A stretch of DNA of 35,124 nucleotides. Source: Amycolatopsis coloradensis. GTDB lineage: Bacteria; Actinomycetota; Actinomycetes; Mycobacteriales; Pseudonocardiaceae. Both the position numbers and the translations under genes were made by a program. Shown one piece after another: positions 21,286 to 30,551 of the stretch. The stretch's first letter is position 1; the number at the start of each line of letters is the position of its first letter. The notes under the pieces are model-generated. The model did not search any database, was not told the DNA's origin, and saw only the letters and a list, made by a program, of their open reading frames with translations. Location of the stretch: contig NZ_CP150484.1 in assembly GCF_037997115.1 (NCBI RefSeq), forward strand, positions 1,161,513-1,196,636, in the 5' to 3' direction.

Positions 21286-22789
21286 CGGTGCGCGAATCAG
21301 GGGCGTCGTCGAGGAAACCGCCGATCGGATCGTCGTCCCCGGCGGCGCGGACGGGGTCTTTGCGCGGCTGGTGGATCTCCCGGATCACCAGCGCGCAGAG
21401 GCCGACCACCGCGAGGTCGCGGACGACGACGGTGCCGAGGAACCAGTCTTCGGGCAGCCCTTTGTTGTCGACGCCGAGGTAGTACATCATCCGCGGCGCC
21501 CAGACCAGCGCGTCGAGGACCATCCAGCCGAGCAGCAGTCGCCAGCGCGGGATCGCGAGCACCGCCAGCGGGACCAGCCACAGCGAATACTGCGGGCTCC
21601 ACACCTTGTTGGTCAGCAGGAACGCGGCCACCACGAGGAAGGCCAGCTGGCCCAGCCGTGGACGGCGCGGCGCCTTCATCGCGACGTACCCGATGCCGGC
21701 GCAGGCGGCGAGGAACAGCACCGCGACGACGGCGTTGAGCACGACCGGTGTCTGCCCCGTGGCGAGTTTCCCGTCGAAACCGGCCCAGCCGGAAAGGTGG
21801 GAGACCACGTTGTAGAGCGAGTCGGGATCCATCGGGCGCGCCGTGTTGAGCCGGAAGAACTCCCACCAGCCGGTCGGCGCGGCGAGCGCGAACGGGACGT
21901 TGACCACCACGAACGTCGCCGCGGCGAGCCCGGCGGTGAGCGCCCAGTGTTTGACCTTGCCCGCGCGCAGGCACAAGAAGAACAACGGGATGAGCAGCAG
22001 CAGCGGATACAGCTTCGCCGCCGCGCCGAGCCCGAGCAGGAAGCCCGCCACCTCGGGACGGCGCCGGGCCCACGCGAGCAGCGCGGTCGCGGTGAACGCG
22101 GTCGCGATGGCGTCGAAGTTGGTGAAGACGTGCACCAGCACCAGCGGCGAGATCGCGACCAGCACGGCGTCCCACGGACGGCGTTTCAGCGATCGGCCGG
22201 TCGCCCACACCGTGACGAGCCAGGCCAGCGCGAGCCACAGTGCCGAGATGTTGAAGTACACGGCCACCGGGAGCGCGCCGGGCAGCCAGCCCGATTCCGC
22301 GACCGAAAGCCACGCTTCGGTGAGCTTCGCGTTGATCCACTGGAACAGCCCGGTCGCCACCGGGTACTCCATGTACCGCGTGGTCTCCTTCGCCGTTCCT
22401 TCGTTTTCGGTCCACGAAGTCACGTACGGGAAGGTGTCCGGATCGTTCAGGCGCTCGGAGCTGTAGAGCGGGATGATGTCCGAGTAGCACATCGCGACGA
22501 ACGGGCGGCCCGCCCGCCAGTCGAGCTGGTGGGTCCCGGAATCGTCGGTGTACTGCTGGATGCACGACGCCTTGCCGAACCACGAGAGCACCAGCGCGAG
22601 GCAGGCCAGCAGCAGCCCGACCCGTTGCGGCGACCAGAACCAGTGCCGCCCCACGGCCGCGTGCTCGCCGAGCGGGCCGCCGATCGGTCTCGTGGCCGCG
22701 GCCACGAGCGGTTCGTTCCAGCTCGGGATGACCCGCTCGCCGGGGGTGAGGGAGAGCGGAGCCTCGGGCTGGGTCGTCTGGTCGGACAC
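21242..22789 (-). CDS. GT87-like integral membrane glycosyltransferase
   Basis: This 515-residue protein has a short cytoplasmic N-terminus and about 10-12 membrane helices. It fits the DUF2029/GT87 polyprenyl-phosphate-mannose-type mannosyltransferases of actinomycetes and the position of Rv0051 next to ponA1. Features include acidic residues in the first extracytoplasmic loop (CYSDIIPLYSSERLND), EYPVATGLFQW, and FTNFDAIATAFTATALL with the typical LGAAAKLYPLLLL motif. It probably builds lipomannan-type or other envelope glycans. GTG 22789 (SDQTTQPEAP) is the best start though the Shine-Dalgarno is weak; the longer open frame antisense to the oxidoreductase is not real. It follows the ROK gene by 17 bases on the same strand. 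Confidence 0.82.
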   Translation of the reverse strand: MSDQTTQPEAPLSLTPGERVIPSWNEPLVAAATRPIGGPLGEHAAVGRHWFWSPQRVGLLLACLALVLSWFGKASCIQQYTDDSGTHQLDWRAGRPFVAMCYSDIIPLYSSERLNDPDTFPYVTSWTENEGTAKETTRYMEYPVATGLFQWINAKLTEAWLSVAESGWLPGALPVAVYFNISALWLALAWLVTVWATGRSLKRRPWDAVLVAISPLVLVHVFTNFDAIATAFTATALLAWARRRPEVAGFLLGLGAAAKLYPLLLLIPLFFLCLRAGKVKHWALTAGLAAATFVVVNVPFALAAPTGWWEFFRLNTARPMDPDSLYNVVSHLSGWAGFDGKLATGQTPVVLNAVVAVLFLAACAGIGYVAMKAPRRPRLGQLAFLVVAAFLLTNKVWSPQYSLWLVPLAVLAIPRWRLLLGWMVLDALVWAPRMMYYLGVDNKGLPEDWFLGTVVVRDLAVVGLCALVIREIHQPRKDPVRAAGDDDPIGGFLDDAPDSRTVKRASTPQAQDVPA

Positions 22790-22806
22790 CTGGCGGATGT
22801 TAGCGC

Positions 22807-23895
22807 CTATCCGGGTGACCACCCGGTGATGTCGCCGCTGTCGTAGAACCCGGCCAGCACCTCCGCCGCCGCGCCGAACGCGACGACGTCGTCGCCCATC
22901 TCGTCGAGATCGACCTGGATCCGTTGCCAGTGCGGCAAAGGCAGCAGTTCCCGCAGCCGCGCCGCGACGGTGTCGCGGTAGACCTCGGGCTCCGCGCGGA
23001 CCGAACGCCCGGTCAGCACGACACGTTCGAGGTCGAGGACCTGGACGAGGTCGGCGAGACCGATCCCCAGCAGGCCCGCCGCCGCTTCCGTGGTCGCCGC
23101 CGCGTTGTGCAGCACCTCGACGCAGCCGCGCCGGCCGCATGCGCACCGCGGTCCGTCGAAGGCGAGCGTGGTGTGCCCGAATTCGCCCGCGTTGGTCCGC
23201 GGCCCGCGATACAGCCTGCCGTCGATCAGCAGGCCGACGCCGATCCCGGTGCCGACGAGCACGACGGCGGTCGCGGCCTGGTCGCCCTCCGGCCAGTGCT
23301 GGGCGAAGGCGGCGGCGTTGGTGTTCTTGTCGAGCCGCACGGGCAGCCCGGTGCGTTTCGCGAGCAGGTCGCGCAGGGGGACGTGGTGCCAGCCCGGCAT
23401 GTTCGTGGCGTCCCGGACGACTCCTTCGCGGTGGTCGAGAGGGCCGACGCTGCCGACGCCGAGGCCGAGGACACGTTCGCGCTCGACGCCGTCGAGTAGT
23501 GCTTCGGTCGCTTCGCCGAGGGTGGAAACGGCCTGGTCGGGGGTGAATCCGGGCGACAGGGGGCCGCCGCGCGACGCGATGATCTTCCCGGTCAGGTCGG
23601 TCCTGAGCACGCGGAACGAGTCCCGGTCGAGCTGGGCGCCGAGCGCGTACCGGGCGTCCGCGCGGACGCGCAGCAGGGTGCGCGGCTTGCCGACTCCGGA
23701 CGCTGGCTGGCGTTCCTCGTCCAGCAGGCCGGCTTCGAGGAGTTCGGGGACGATCTTCGAGACGGCCTGCTGGGTGAGCCGGGTGCGTTCGGCGAGTTCG
23801 ACGCGGCTGAGGCCGCCCGCGCGCAGGATGTGCGTGAGCAGCAGTGTCCGATTGTGCTGGCGCAGGCCGCGCAGATTGACCCCGGTCTCCGGCAT
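22807..23895 (-). CDS. ROK-family transcriptional regulator
   Basis: This 362-residue protein has an N-terminal winged helix (about 8-62; LSRVELAERTRLTQQAVSKI) and a ROK domain (about 80-350). The zinc-binding motif is intact: H241 in GEFGHTTL and C251-A-C253-G-R-R-G-C258. The kinase catalytic Asp is replaced by Asn (N191-T-N193 where NDAN is usual), so it senses rather than phosphorylates. ATG 23895 has CAGGAT about nine bases upstream and fits the family start; ATG 23904 is too close to it. It is divergent from a Gfo/Idh/MocA oxidoreductase with a palindrome between them, suggesting regulation of sugar or inositol-type catabolism. Confidence 0.87.
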   Translation of the reverse strand: MPETGVNLRGLRQHNRTLLLTHILRAGGLSRVELAERTRLTQQAVSKIVPELLEAGLLDEERQPASGVGKPRTLLRVRADARYALGAQLDRDSFRVLRTDLTGKIIASRGGPLSPGFTPDQAVSTLGEATEALLDGVERERVLGLGVGSVGPLDHREGVVRDATNMPGWHHVPLRDLLAKRTGLPVRLDKNTNAAAFAQHWPEGDQAATAVVLVGTGIGVGLLIDGRLYRGPRTNAGEFGHTTLAFDGPRCACGRRGCVEVLHNAAATTEAAAGLLGIGLADLVQVLDLERVVLTGRSVRAEPEVYRDTVAARLRELLPLPHWQRIQVDLDEMGDDVVAFGAAAEVLAGFYDSGDITGWSPG

Positions 23896-23922
23896 AGCGC
23901 GCATCCTGCCATGACTGGCTGA

Positions 23923-23943
23923 TTACGCAACACTGTTGTTTAA
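23923..23943. promoter_or_regulatory. Palindromic operator between ROK and oxidoreductase genes
   Basis: TTA (23923-23925), then CAACA (23928-23932), C, TGTTG (23934-23938), then TAA (23941-23943) is symmetric around 23933 except for two position pairs. It lies between the divergent ROK (start 23895) and oxidoreductase (start 23951) genes, just before the second start codon, as expected for a repressor site. Confidence 0.65.
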
Positions 23944-23950
23944 TGGGGTC

Positions 23951-25000
23951 ATGGCTGACTTGCGAGTGGGGATCTTCGGATACGGCACCGGCGGACGCGT
24001 CTTCCACGCGCCGCTGGTCGACGCGACACCGGGGCTGACCCCGGCCGCCATCGTCACCTCGAATCCGGACCGGGCCGGGCAGGCGAGCGCCGACCATCCG
24101 GCCGCCGACGTGCTGCCGGACGCGGACGCGTTGTTCGCGAAGGCCGGCGAGCTGGACTTGGTCGTCGTCAGCACGCCGAACCGAACGCACGTTCCGCTCG
24201 CGCTTCAGGCGATCGAGGCGGGCTTGTCCGTCGTCGTCGACAAGCCCTTCGCGCCGACAGCGGCCGAAGCGGCGAAGGTCGTCGAAGCGGCGAAGGCCAA
24301 GGGAGTCGGACTGACGGTGTTCCAGAACCGCCGTTTCGACTCGGATTTCCTCACCGTCCGGAAGGTCCTCGAGACCGGCAGGCTCGGTGACGTCTTCCGC
24401 TTCGAATCACGCTATGACCGCTGGGTGCCGAAGCCGCGGGACAACTGGCGTGAGTTCGGCGACCCCGCCGAGGCGGGCGGCCTCCTCTACGACCTCGGCG
24501 CGCACATCGTCGACCAGGCGCTGCAGCTGTTCGGCCCGGTCGCCGAGGTCTACGCGGAGGTCGACAGGCGCCGCGCCGGGGTGTCCGTCGACGACGACGC
24601 CTTCGTCGCCCTCCGGCACACCAACGGGGTGCGTTCGCATTTGTGGGCGTCCGCGCTCGCGGGCACCCGGAACCCGCGATTCCGCGTGCTCGGCGACAAG
24701 GCGACCTTCACGAAGTACGGCCTCGACGTCCAGGAGCCGCAGATCAAGGACGGATTGCGGCCCGGCGACCCCGGCTGGGCGGTCGAGCCGCCGTCGGACG
24801 CGGGCGTGCTCGGCGTGAACGACGACGTCGAAACGGTGCCCACCGAGGTCGGCCGGTACGAGGACTTCTACGCGCAGGTGCGCGACGCGCTGCTCGGCAA
24901 GGGCGACTTCCCGGTCGATCCCGCCTCCGCAGTCGAGGCGCTCCGGGTCATCGAAGCCGCTCACCTTTCGGGTGCCGAACGGCGCGTCGTCACCCTCTAG
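23951..25000 (+). CDS. Gfo/Idh/MocA-family NAD(P)-dependent oxidoreductase
   Basis: This 349-residue protein has an N-terminal Rossmann fold (VGIFGYGTGGRVFHAP, about 5-20), the family motif DKPFAPTAAEA (about 98-108, the EKP-like site with catalytic Lys), and the C-terminal alpha/beta substrate domain with GGLLYDLGAHIVDQAL (about 178-193), where Asp/His take part in catalysis. Members oxidise sugars, inositols or related alcohols. Length is typical. ATG 23951 has GGGG upstream. It is divergent from a ROK regulator, which suggests that the substrate class is sugar-like; it ends next to the stop of the first PBP gene (convergent, 25001). Confidence 0.9.
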   Translation: MADLRVGIFGYGTGGRVFHAPLVDATPGLTPAAIVTSNPDRAGQASADHPAADVLPDADALFAKAGELDLVVVSTPNRTHVPLALQAIEAGLSVVVDKPFAPTAAEAAKVVEAAKAKGVGLTVFQNRRFDSDFLTVRKVLETGRLGDVFRFESRYDRWVPKPRDNWREFGDPAEAGGLLYDLGAHIVDQALQLFGPVAEVYAEVDRRRAGVSVDDDAFVALRHTNGVRSHLWASALAGTRNPRFRVLGDKATFTKYGLDVQEPQIKDGLRPGDPGWAVEPPSDAGVLGVNDDVETVPTEVGRYEDFYAQVRDALLGKGDFPVDPASAVEALRVIEAAHLSGAERRVVTL

Positions 25001-27511
25001 CTATTCGGTATCGCCTCTGCCGCCCCGGCCGGGACCCCCGTTGCCGCCCTCTTCGTTGTTCTGGCTGGAGGTCGGCGGGTTCTTCGAGCTCGACGTCTCT
25101 TCTTCCTCGTTCCGCGAAGACGACGATCCGGTGCTCGGGCCGGTCGACGGCGTGCCGGTCTCGGTCGAGCCTTCGTCCTCCTCCGGCGGGGTCTGCGTCG
25201 ACGGAACGGTGTTGCTGTCGTCCCCGCCGATGATCTTGACCTTCCCGAAGCGCTCCCCGGGCTTCCCGTTCAGGTACAGGGAAAGGAACTTCTGCCAGAT
25301 CGGCCCGGCGATCGTCGAACCGAAGATCGACTTGCCGTTCTTCCCTTTCAGTGCCTTGTCGCCGTCGCCACCGACCCACACCGCGGCCGAGATCGACGGC
25401 GTGTAGCCGACCATCCAGGTCTGCGAGTTGGCGTCCTTCGCCGACGCGGGCTCGCCCGGCCGGTAGGTGTGCTGCTGGGTCCCGGTCTTGCCCGCGCACT
25501 CGTGGTTGTTGGGGCACTTGAGCTTCGAGAACGGGATGACACCCTTCAGCGACTCGGTGACGTTCCCGGCGATCTGCTTGCTCTTGTCGGCGTCATCGGC
25601 GAACGCCGGTTTCGCCTCCTCGGGAGCCGAGTAGGCGGTCTCGTCCTGCGAGTTGGTCACCTTGACGACGAAGTGCTTGTCCCGCCGCTGGCCTTCGGCC
25701 GCGAAGGTCGCGTATGCGGCGGCCATGTCCTCCGGGCTGATGACCGTCTTGCCACCGCCGAGCGCGATGTTGTTGTCGGCGAACAGCTCGGCGGTGCCAT
25801 CAGGGGCGGGTTTGACCCCGGCGTCCTTGGCGGCCTGCGCCACCGGCCCGGGCTTGGTCACGTTCACGACCATGTCGTAGAACACCGTGTTGGCCGACCG
25901 CTGCATCGCTTCGGACACCGTGCACTGCTGCGAACAGGTGCTGCCGGGACCGGCGTTCCGGATCGTCTGCTTCCCGAACTGCCGGTTGTTGGATCCGTCG
26001 AACGTCGAGTTGATGCCGCCCTTGCCGAGCTGCATGTACGCGGTGAGGTCGAAGGGCTTCATCGAGGACCCGGGGTTCTGCGGCGTGTTCGCCCAGTCAC
26101 GGCCCTTGAGGTCCTGGCCGTTCGGCCCCTTCACGATGGACGGCCCGCCGTAGTACGCCTTCACGCCGCCGGTCTTCGGGTCGATGGCGACGAGCGCGTT
26201 GAGCAGGTTCTCGTCGGTCTGGCCCTTCATCCCATCGGCCACCGCCTGCTCGGCCGCGGCCTGCGCCTTCGGGTCGATGGTCGTGTGGATCTTGTATCCG
26301 CCCCGGTAGTAGACGTCGTCGGTGATGCCGTTCGCGGCGAGTTCTTCCTTGACCTTGTCGCGGATGAACGGGTTGACCACGCCGGCCTGCTGCTTGTCGG
26401 TCTGCGGGATCGGCGTCGGGAACTGCAGGTTCGCGCGGTCCGCGGCGGAGAGGTAACCGTTCTGCACCATCCGGTTCAGCGCGACGTTCCAGCGATCGTT
26501 CGCGACCTTCGGGTTCTCCGAGCGGCCCGGCTGCTGGATGAGACCCGCGAGCAGCGCCGCCTCGGAGGCGTTCAGCTCTCCGGCGGGCTTGCCGAAGAAC
26601 GCCTGCGCGGCCGACTCGATCCCGTACGCGCCGCGCCCGAAGTAGATGATGTTCAGGTACGCCGCGATGATGTCCTTCTTCTCGTACGTCTGGTTCATCT
26701 TGAAGGACTTGGCGAGTTCGGTCCATTTACGGGCGAGCGACGATTCGTCGTCCCCACTGGCGACCTTGATGTACTGCTGGGAGATGGTCGAACCACCGCC
26801 CTTGCCCGCGGTCACCTGGTTGTAGACCGCGCGCAGGATGCCGCCGATGTCGAAACCGGAGTTGGTCTCGAAGGAGGCGTCCTCGGTGGCGATGACGGCC
26901 TTCTTGACGATGTCCGGGATCTGCTCCGGCGTCAGGATCTGCCGGTTGCCGCCCTTGGGGACGTCCTTGCCCATCTCGGTGTTGTCGGCGTAGTAGTACG
27001 TCACCGCCTGGCCCTGCGTGGCCGCGACGGACTGCGGCGACGGCACGTCGACGGCGAAATAGGTGATCACGAACGCGATCGCCGGGATGACGACGAAGAG
27101 GCAGAACAACGCGAGCAGCACCCGCCGGATCCGTCTCCACCTGCGCTTTTTGCGCTGCGCGGGGGTGAGGATCGGCTTCCCGTTCTCGTCGGTCTCCGGG
27201 GCGTACGGCTCATCGTCGTACGGCTCGTCGTAGCCGCGGTCGGTGGTGCCGTTGTGCTCGTGGTGCGTGATGAGGTCCGGCTCGTGCTGCGGCGCGACCG
27301 GTGGCCGCTGCGGGCGCCGCGGTGGCGGCTGCTGAGGCGTGCCCTGCCGTTGCCACGGTGCCTGCCCCGGGCCCTGCGATCCGGGACCCGGCCGCTGCCC
27401 GTACCCGGGGGGCGGGCCGGCGGGGCGGCGGGGCGGTCCGGCCGGGCGTTGCGGACGACGTGCGGGGTCAGGGTCCTGACCTGGCCATCCGCCGTGGGGA
27501 TCGTCGTTCAC
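25001..27511 (-). CDS. ponA: Class A penicillin-binding protein (transglycosylase/transpeptidase), copy 1
   Basis: This 836-residue PBP1-type enzyme polymerises and cross-links peptidoglycan. It has a Pro/Arg/Gln-rich cytoplasmic N-terminus (1-115), a membrane helix (131-153), a GT51 transglycosylase domain (about 170-350; catalytic E210 in EDASF, GGSTISQQ 239-246) and a transpeptidase domain (about 435-740; S482-S-M-K485, S539-A-N541, K675-T-G677). The C-terminus is a Ser/Thr/Glu/Gly-rich tail (about 765-836). A CxxxxxC pair precedes KTG. GTG 27511 has GGAGGA upstream. It matches mycobacterial ponA1 in position. It follows a close paralogue on the same strand, separated by a strong terminator. 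Confidence 0.95.
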   Translation of the reverse strand: MNDDPHGGWPGQDPDPARRPQRPAGPPRRPAGPPPGYGQRPGPGSQGPGQAPWQRQGTPQQPPPRRPQRPPVAPQHEPDLITHHEHNGTTDRGYDEPYDDEPYAPETDENGKPILTPAQRKKRRWRRIRRVLLALFCLFVVIPAIAFVITYFAVDVPSPQSVAATQGQAVTYYYADNTEMGKDVPKGGNRQILTPEQIPDIVKKAVIATEDASFETNSGFDIGGILRAVYNQVTAGKGGGSTISQQYIKVASGDDESSLARKWTELAKSFKMNQTYEKKDIIAAYLNIIYFGRGAYGIESAAQAFFGKPAGELNASEAALLAGLIQQPGRSENPKVANDRWNVALNRMVQNGYLSAADRANLQFPTPIPQTDKQQAGVVNPFIRDKVKEELAANGITDDVYYRGGYKIHTTIDPKAQAAAEQAVADGMKGQTDENLLNALVAIDPKTGGVKAYYGGPSIVKGPNGQDLKGRDWANTPQNPGSSMKPFDLTAYMQLGKGGINSTFDGSNNRQFGKQTIRNAGPGSTCSQQCTVSEAMQRSANTVFYDMVVNVTKPGPVAQAAKDAGVKPAPDGTAELFADNNIALGGGKTVISPEDMAAAYATFAAEGQRRDKHFVVKVTNSQDETAYSAPEEAKPAFADDADKSKQIAGNVTESLKGVIPFSKLKCPNNHECAGKTGTQQHTYRPGEPASAKDANSQTWMVGYTPSISAAVWVGGDGDKALKGKNGKSIFGSTIAGPIWQKFLSLYLNGKPGERFGKVKIIGGDDSNTVPSTQTPPEEDEGSTETGTPSTGPSTGSSSSRNEEEETSSSKNPPTSSQNNEEGGNGGPGRGGRGDTE

Positions 27512-27614
27512 TGGGACGTCCTCCGAACCTTCCGTGGTGAGCGCGGTCCTGCGGTCGCAGGTCTCCTTCCAGTTAAGACGTATCGGAGCGGTTCAGGTTC
27601 ATCGGTGTGAAGAA

Positions 27615-27648
27615 AAAGGTGTGCCGGGCACTCGCCCGGCACACCTTT
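27615..27648 (-). terminator. Rho-independent terminator between the two PBP genes
   Basis: A perfect 14-base-pair stem (27615-27628 with 27635-27648) with loop CACTCG is followed on the minus strand by TTCTTC after a T-run that pairs into the stem base. It lies 23 bases after the upstream PBP stop, so the two genes have separate transcripts. Confidence 0.88.
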
Positions 27649-27670
27649 CAGCACCTGTTCAGTCCGATCG

Positions 27671-30484
27671 TCACGGATCTTCGGCGTTCGGGAACAGCGG
27701 ATCCGAAGTCCCCGGGCCCGGCCTCGTCCAGCTCGGCTTCGTCGGCTTGGTGGGTTTCGTCGGCGTCGTCTCGGTCGTCTCGGTGGGCGTCGTCGGCGTC
27801 GGGGTGGTCGTCGGCGTCTCGGGCGGCGTCGACGTCTCCGGCGGTTTCTGGGCCGTCGTCGTCGGCACGTACCGCGCGTCCTTGCCGATCGGCTTGACGC
27901 TGTCGAACTTCTCCGACGGCTTGCCGGTCATGTACCGGGCCATGAAGTCTTCCCAGATCGGACCGGCGATGGTCCGGCCGTAGACCGCCTTGCCGTTCTT
28001 GTCGTGCAGCGGCTTGTTGCCGTCGCCGCCGACCCACACCGACGTCGAGATGCTCGGCGTGTAGCCCACCATCCAGGTCTGCGCGTTGCGGTCGCGGTAG
28101 CTCGCCGGGTCGCTGTCCTTGAAGTCGTACTGCTGCGTCCCGGTCTTGCCCGCGCACTCGTGACCCTTCGGGCACTTGAGCTTCGAGTACGGGATGACCT
28201 CTTCGAGCGCGTCGGTGACATTGCCCGCGATCTGCTTGCTCTTGGCGGCGTCGTCGCTGAAGGCGGGAGTGCCCTTGGGCTTCGTCTCGTCGAACTCGAC
28301 CTCGTCCTGCGAGTTGGTCAGCTTGGCGACGAAGTGCTGCTTCTGCCGGACGCCTTCGCCGGCGAACGTGGCGAAACCGGCCGCCATGTCCTCCGCGGTG
28401 GTGACCGTGCCACCACCGCCGAGCGCGATGTTGATGTCGGGGCTCAGCTTCGCCTTGCCGCCTTCGGCCTCCACCATCACGCCGGCTTCCTTCGCGGCCT
28501 TCGCCACCGGGTCGATCTTCGTCTCGTTGCGGACCATGTCGTAGAACACGGTGTTCGCGGAGACCTTCATCGCCTCGGCGACCGTGCACTGAGGACCGCA
28601 GCTGGCGCTCTCGCCCGCGTTCCGGACCGTGCGGCCGTCGAACTTCCGGTTGTTGGTGCCGTCGAAGGTTTCGCCGAGGCCCTTGCCCATCTTGAGGAAC
28701 GCGGCGAGGTCGAAGGCCTTGAACGCCGAACCGGGGTTGTGCGGGACGTTCGCCCAGTCGATGGCCTGGACGTCCTGGCCCTTGTCGTTCTTCGTCCAGT
28801 CGGGGCCGCCCCAGTAGGCGACCACGCCGCCGGTCTTGGGGTCTATCGCGACCAGCGCGTTCAGGATGTTCTCGTCCGTCTGGCCCTTCATCCCCTCGGC
28901 GACGGACTCCTCGGCCATCTTCTGCGCCTTGGGGTCGATCGTCGTGGTGATCTTGAAGCCGCCCTGGTGCAGCCGGTCCTGGTCGTAGCCGCGGGCTTCG
29001 AGTTCGTCGATCACCCGGTTGCGGATGTGCAGGCTCAGCGTCCCGGCGTCGTCGGCCTTCGCCTGCGCCTTCGGGATGGGCTTCGGGAACTCGGCGGTGG
29101 CGCGCTGACCGGGGTCGAGCCACTTGTTCGCCACCAGCTGGTCCATCACGAAGTTCCAGCGACGCTGCGCGTACGGCTCGTTCTCCGACCGGCTGGGCCC
29201 CTGGATCAGGCCGGCGAGCAAGGCCGCCTCGGACGCGCTGAGCTCCTTGGCCGGCTTCTTGAAGTAGGCCTGGGCGGCCGCTTCGATGCCGTTCGCGCCG
29301 CGGCCGAAGTAGATGGTGTTGAGGTAGGCGGTGATGATCTCCTCTTTGGACATCTGGTTGTTCATCTTGAAGGATTTGGCCAGCTCGGTCCATTTACGGG
29401 TGAGCGTCGGCGCCTCGTTGGCCGTGGCCTTCTTGATGTACTGCTGGGAGATCGTCGAACCGCCGCCCTGGCCGCCGGTGACGTTGTTGTAGACCGCGCG
29501 CAGGATGCCGCCGACGTCGAAACCGGAGTTGGTCTCGAACGACGAGTCCTCGGCCGCGTACACGGCCTTCTTGACCACGTCCGGGACTTCCCCGGGCTTC
29601 AGCAGGTACCGGCTTCCGCCGCTGGCGGGCGCGATCTTGCCCATCGGGCTGCCGTCGGCGTACATCAGCGTGATCGGCTGGCTCTGCAGGCTCGCGACGC
29701 TTTCCTGCGACGGGACGTCCACCAGGAAGTAGGTGATGACGAACGCGATCGCGGGCACCACGACGAACAGGCCGAACATCGCGTAGAGGACCCGGCGAAC
29801 GATGCGCCAGCGCCGCTTCTTGCGCTGCTTCGGCGTGAGGACCTTCTTCTTGTCGTCCTGCTCGTCTTCGGCGGACTCGTCGTACGCGTCTTCGCCCTCG
29901 GCGCCGAACGCGGCGCTCGGGTGACGATCGTCATAGCGGTCGTCGTACGGGTCGTAGCCGTACGGGTCTTCGGTGCCGTTGTGCGCGTGATGGGTGATTA
30001 GTTCCGGCTCGCGCTCGTACGGTTCCGGCTCGACCGGCCGGACCATCGCGGTGGCCTGATCGGCCGGGGCGGGAGGACGGCGGTCGCCGGGCGGAGGCGG
30101 CGGCGGGCGGTGCCCGGCGGCGCCGTTGCGGGCACGCTGGTCACCGGCGGCACGGCCACCGGGCGGCGGGGGTCCCTGCCTGCGCGGGGGCATGCCGTTG
30201 GGGCGGCGCGGAGCCGCGGGACGGCGCGGTTCGCGGGGTTCATCACCGGAGGGCCACTCGGGGCCGCCGGCGTCGCCGTCCGGCCACTGCGGGTTGGCGG
30301 CGCGGGGGTGGGGAGGACGCGGGTTCGCCGAGCGGGGGATGCCGTTCGGGGGAGTCCGGCGCTGGGGGCGGCGCGGCGGTTCTTCGCTCGGCCAGCCGGG
30401 ATCGTCGGTTTCGCCCGGCCATTGGGCACGGCGAGGTGCATCAGGCTCCTGGCCAGGCCAGGAGCGATTGCGGTCGTCGTTCAC
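27671..30484 (-). CDS. Class A penicillin-binding protein (transglycosylase/transpeptidase), copy 2
   Basis: This 937-residue protein is a close paralogue of the next gene, sharing long blocks from the membrane helix to the transpeptidase end. It has a longer Pro/Arg-rich cytoplasmic tail (1-220), a membrane helix (232-254), GT51 (E312 in EDSSF, GGSTISQQ 341-348) and transpeptidase motifs S586-A-F-K589, S642-A-N644 and K780-T-G782. The C-terminus is a Thr/Pro-rich tail (about 875-937) instead of the Ser/Glu/Gly tail of copy 1. GTG 30484 has GGGAGG eight bases upstream. All catalytic residues are present, so both copies should be active. The pair most likely arose by tandem duplication, with the tails diverging fastest. 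Confidence 0.94.
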   Translation of the reverse strand: MNDDRNRSWPGQEPDAPRRAQWPGETDDPGWPSEEPPRRPQRRTPPNGIPRSANPRPPHPRAANPQWPDGDAGGPEWPSGDEPREPRRPAAPRRPNGMPPRRQGPPPPGGRAAGDQRARNGAAGHRPPPPPPGDRRPPAPADQATAMVRPVEPEPYEREPELITHHAHNGTEDPYGYDPYDDRYDDRHPSAAFGAEGEDAYDESAEDEQDDKKKVLTPKQRKKRRWRIVRRVLYAMFGLFVVVPAIAFVITYFLVDVPSQESVASLQSQPITLMYADGSPMGKIAPASGGSRYLLKPGEVPDVVKKAVYAAEDSSFETNSGFDVGGILRAVYNNVTGGQGGGSTISQQYIKKATANEAPTLTRKWTELAKSFKMNNQMSKEEIITAYLNTIYFGRGANGIEAAAQAYFKKPAKELSASEAALLAGLIQGPSRSENEPYAQRRWNFVMDQLVANKWLDPGQRATAEFPKPIPKAQAKADDAGTLSLHIRNRVIDELEARGYDQDRLHQGGFKITTTIDPKAQKMAEESVAEGMKGQTDENILNALVAIDPKTGGVVAYWGGPDWTKNDKGQDVQAIDWANVPHNPGSAFKAFDLAAFLKMGKGLGETFDGTNNRKFDGRTVRNAGESASCGPQCTVAEAMKVSANTVFYDMVRNETKIDPVAKAAKEAGVMVEAEGGKAKLSPDINIALGGGGTVTTAEDMAAGFATFAGEGVRQKQHFVAKLTNSQDEVEFDETKPKGTPAFSDDAAKSKQIAGNVTDALEEVIPYSKLKCPKGHECAGKTGTQQYDFKDSDPASYRDRNAQTWMVGYTPSISTSVWVGGDGNKPLHDKNGKAVYGRTIAGPIWEDFMARYMTGKPSEKFDSVKPIGKDARYVPTTTAQKPPETSTPPETPTTTPTPTTPTETTETTPTKPTKPTKPSWTRPGPGTSDPLFPNAEDP

Positions 30485-30551
30485 GAATGGGCCTCCCAGA
30501 CCGGCGCTTCGGGGGACGCCGCTCTGTGGTCAACTGCGTTTTCGATACCTG

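Noticed and set aside
22790..24190. N-terminal extension of the membrane glycosyltransferase to 24190
   Set aside because: It is a shadow of the ROK and oxidoreductase genes with no homology and biased composition; the protein starts near 22789.
25469..30001. Long plus-strand open frames opposite both PBP genes
   Set aside because: They have no homology, are rich in Arg/Val/Leu/Asp as expected for the antisense of GC-rich genes, and the minus strand is clearly coding.
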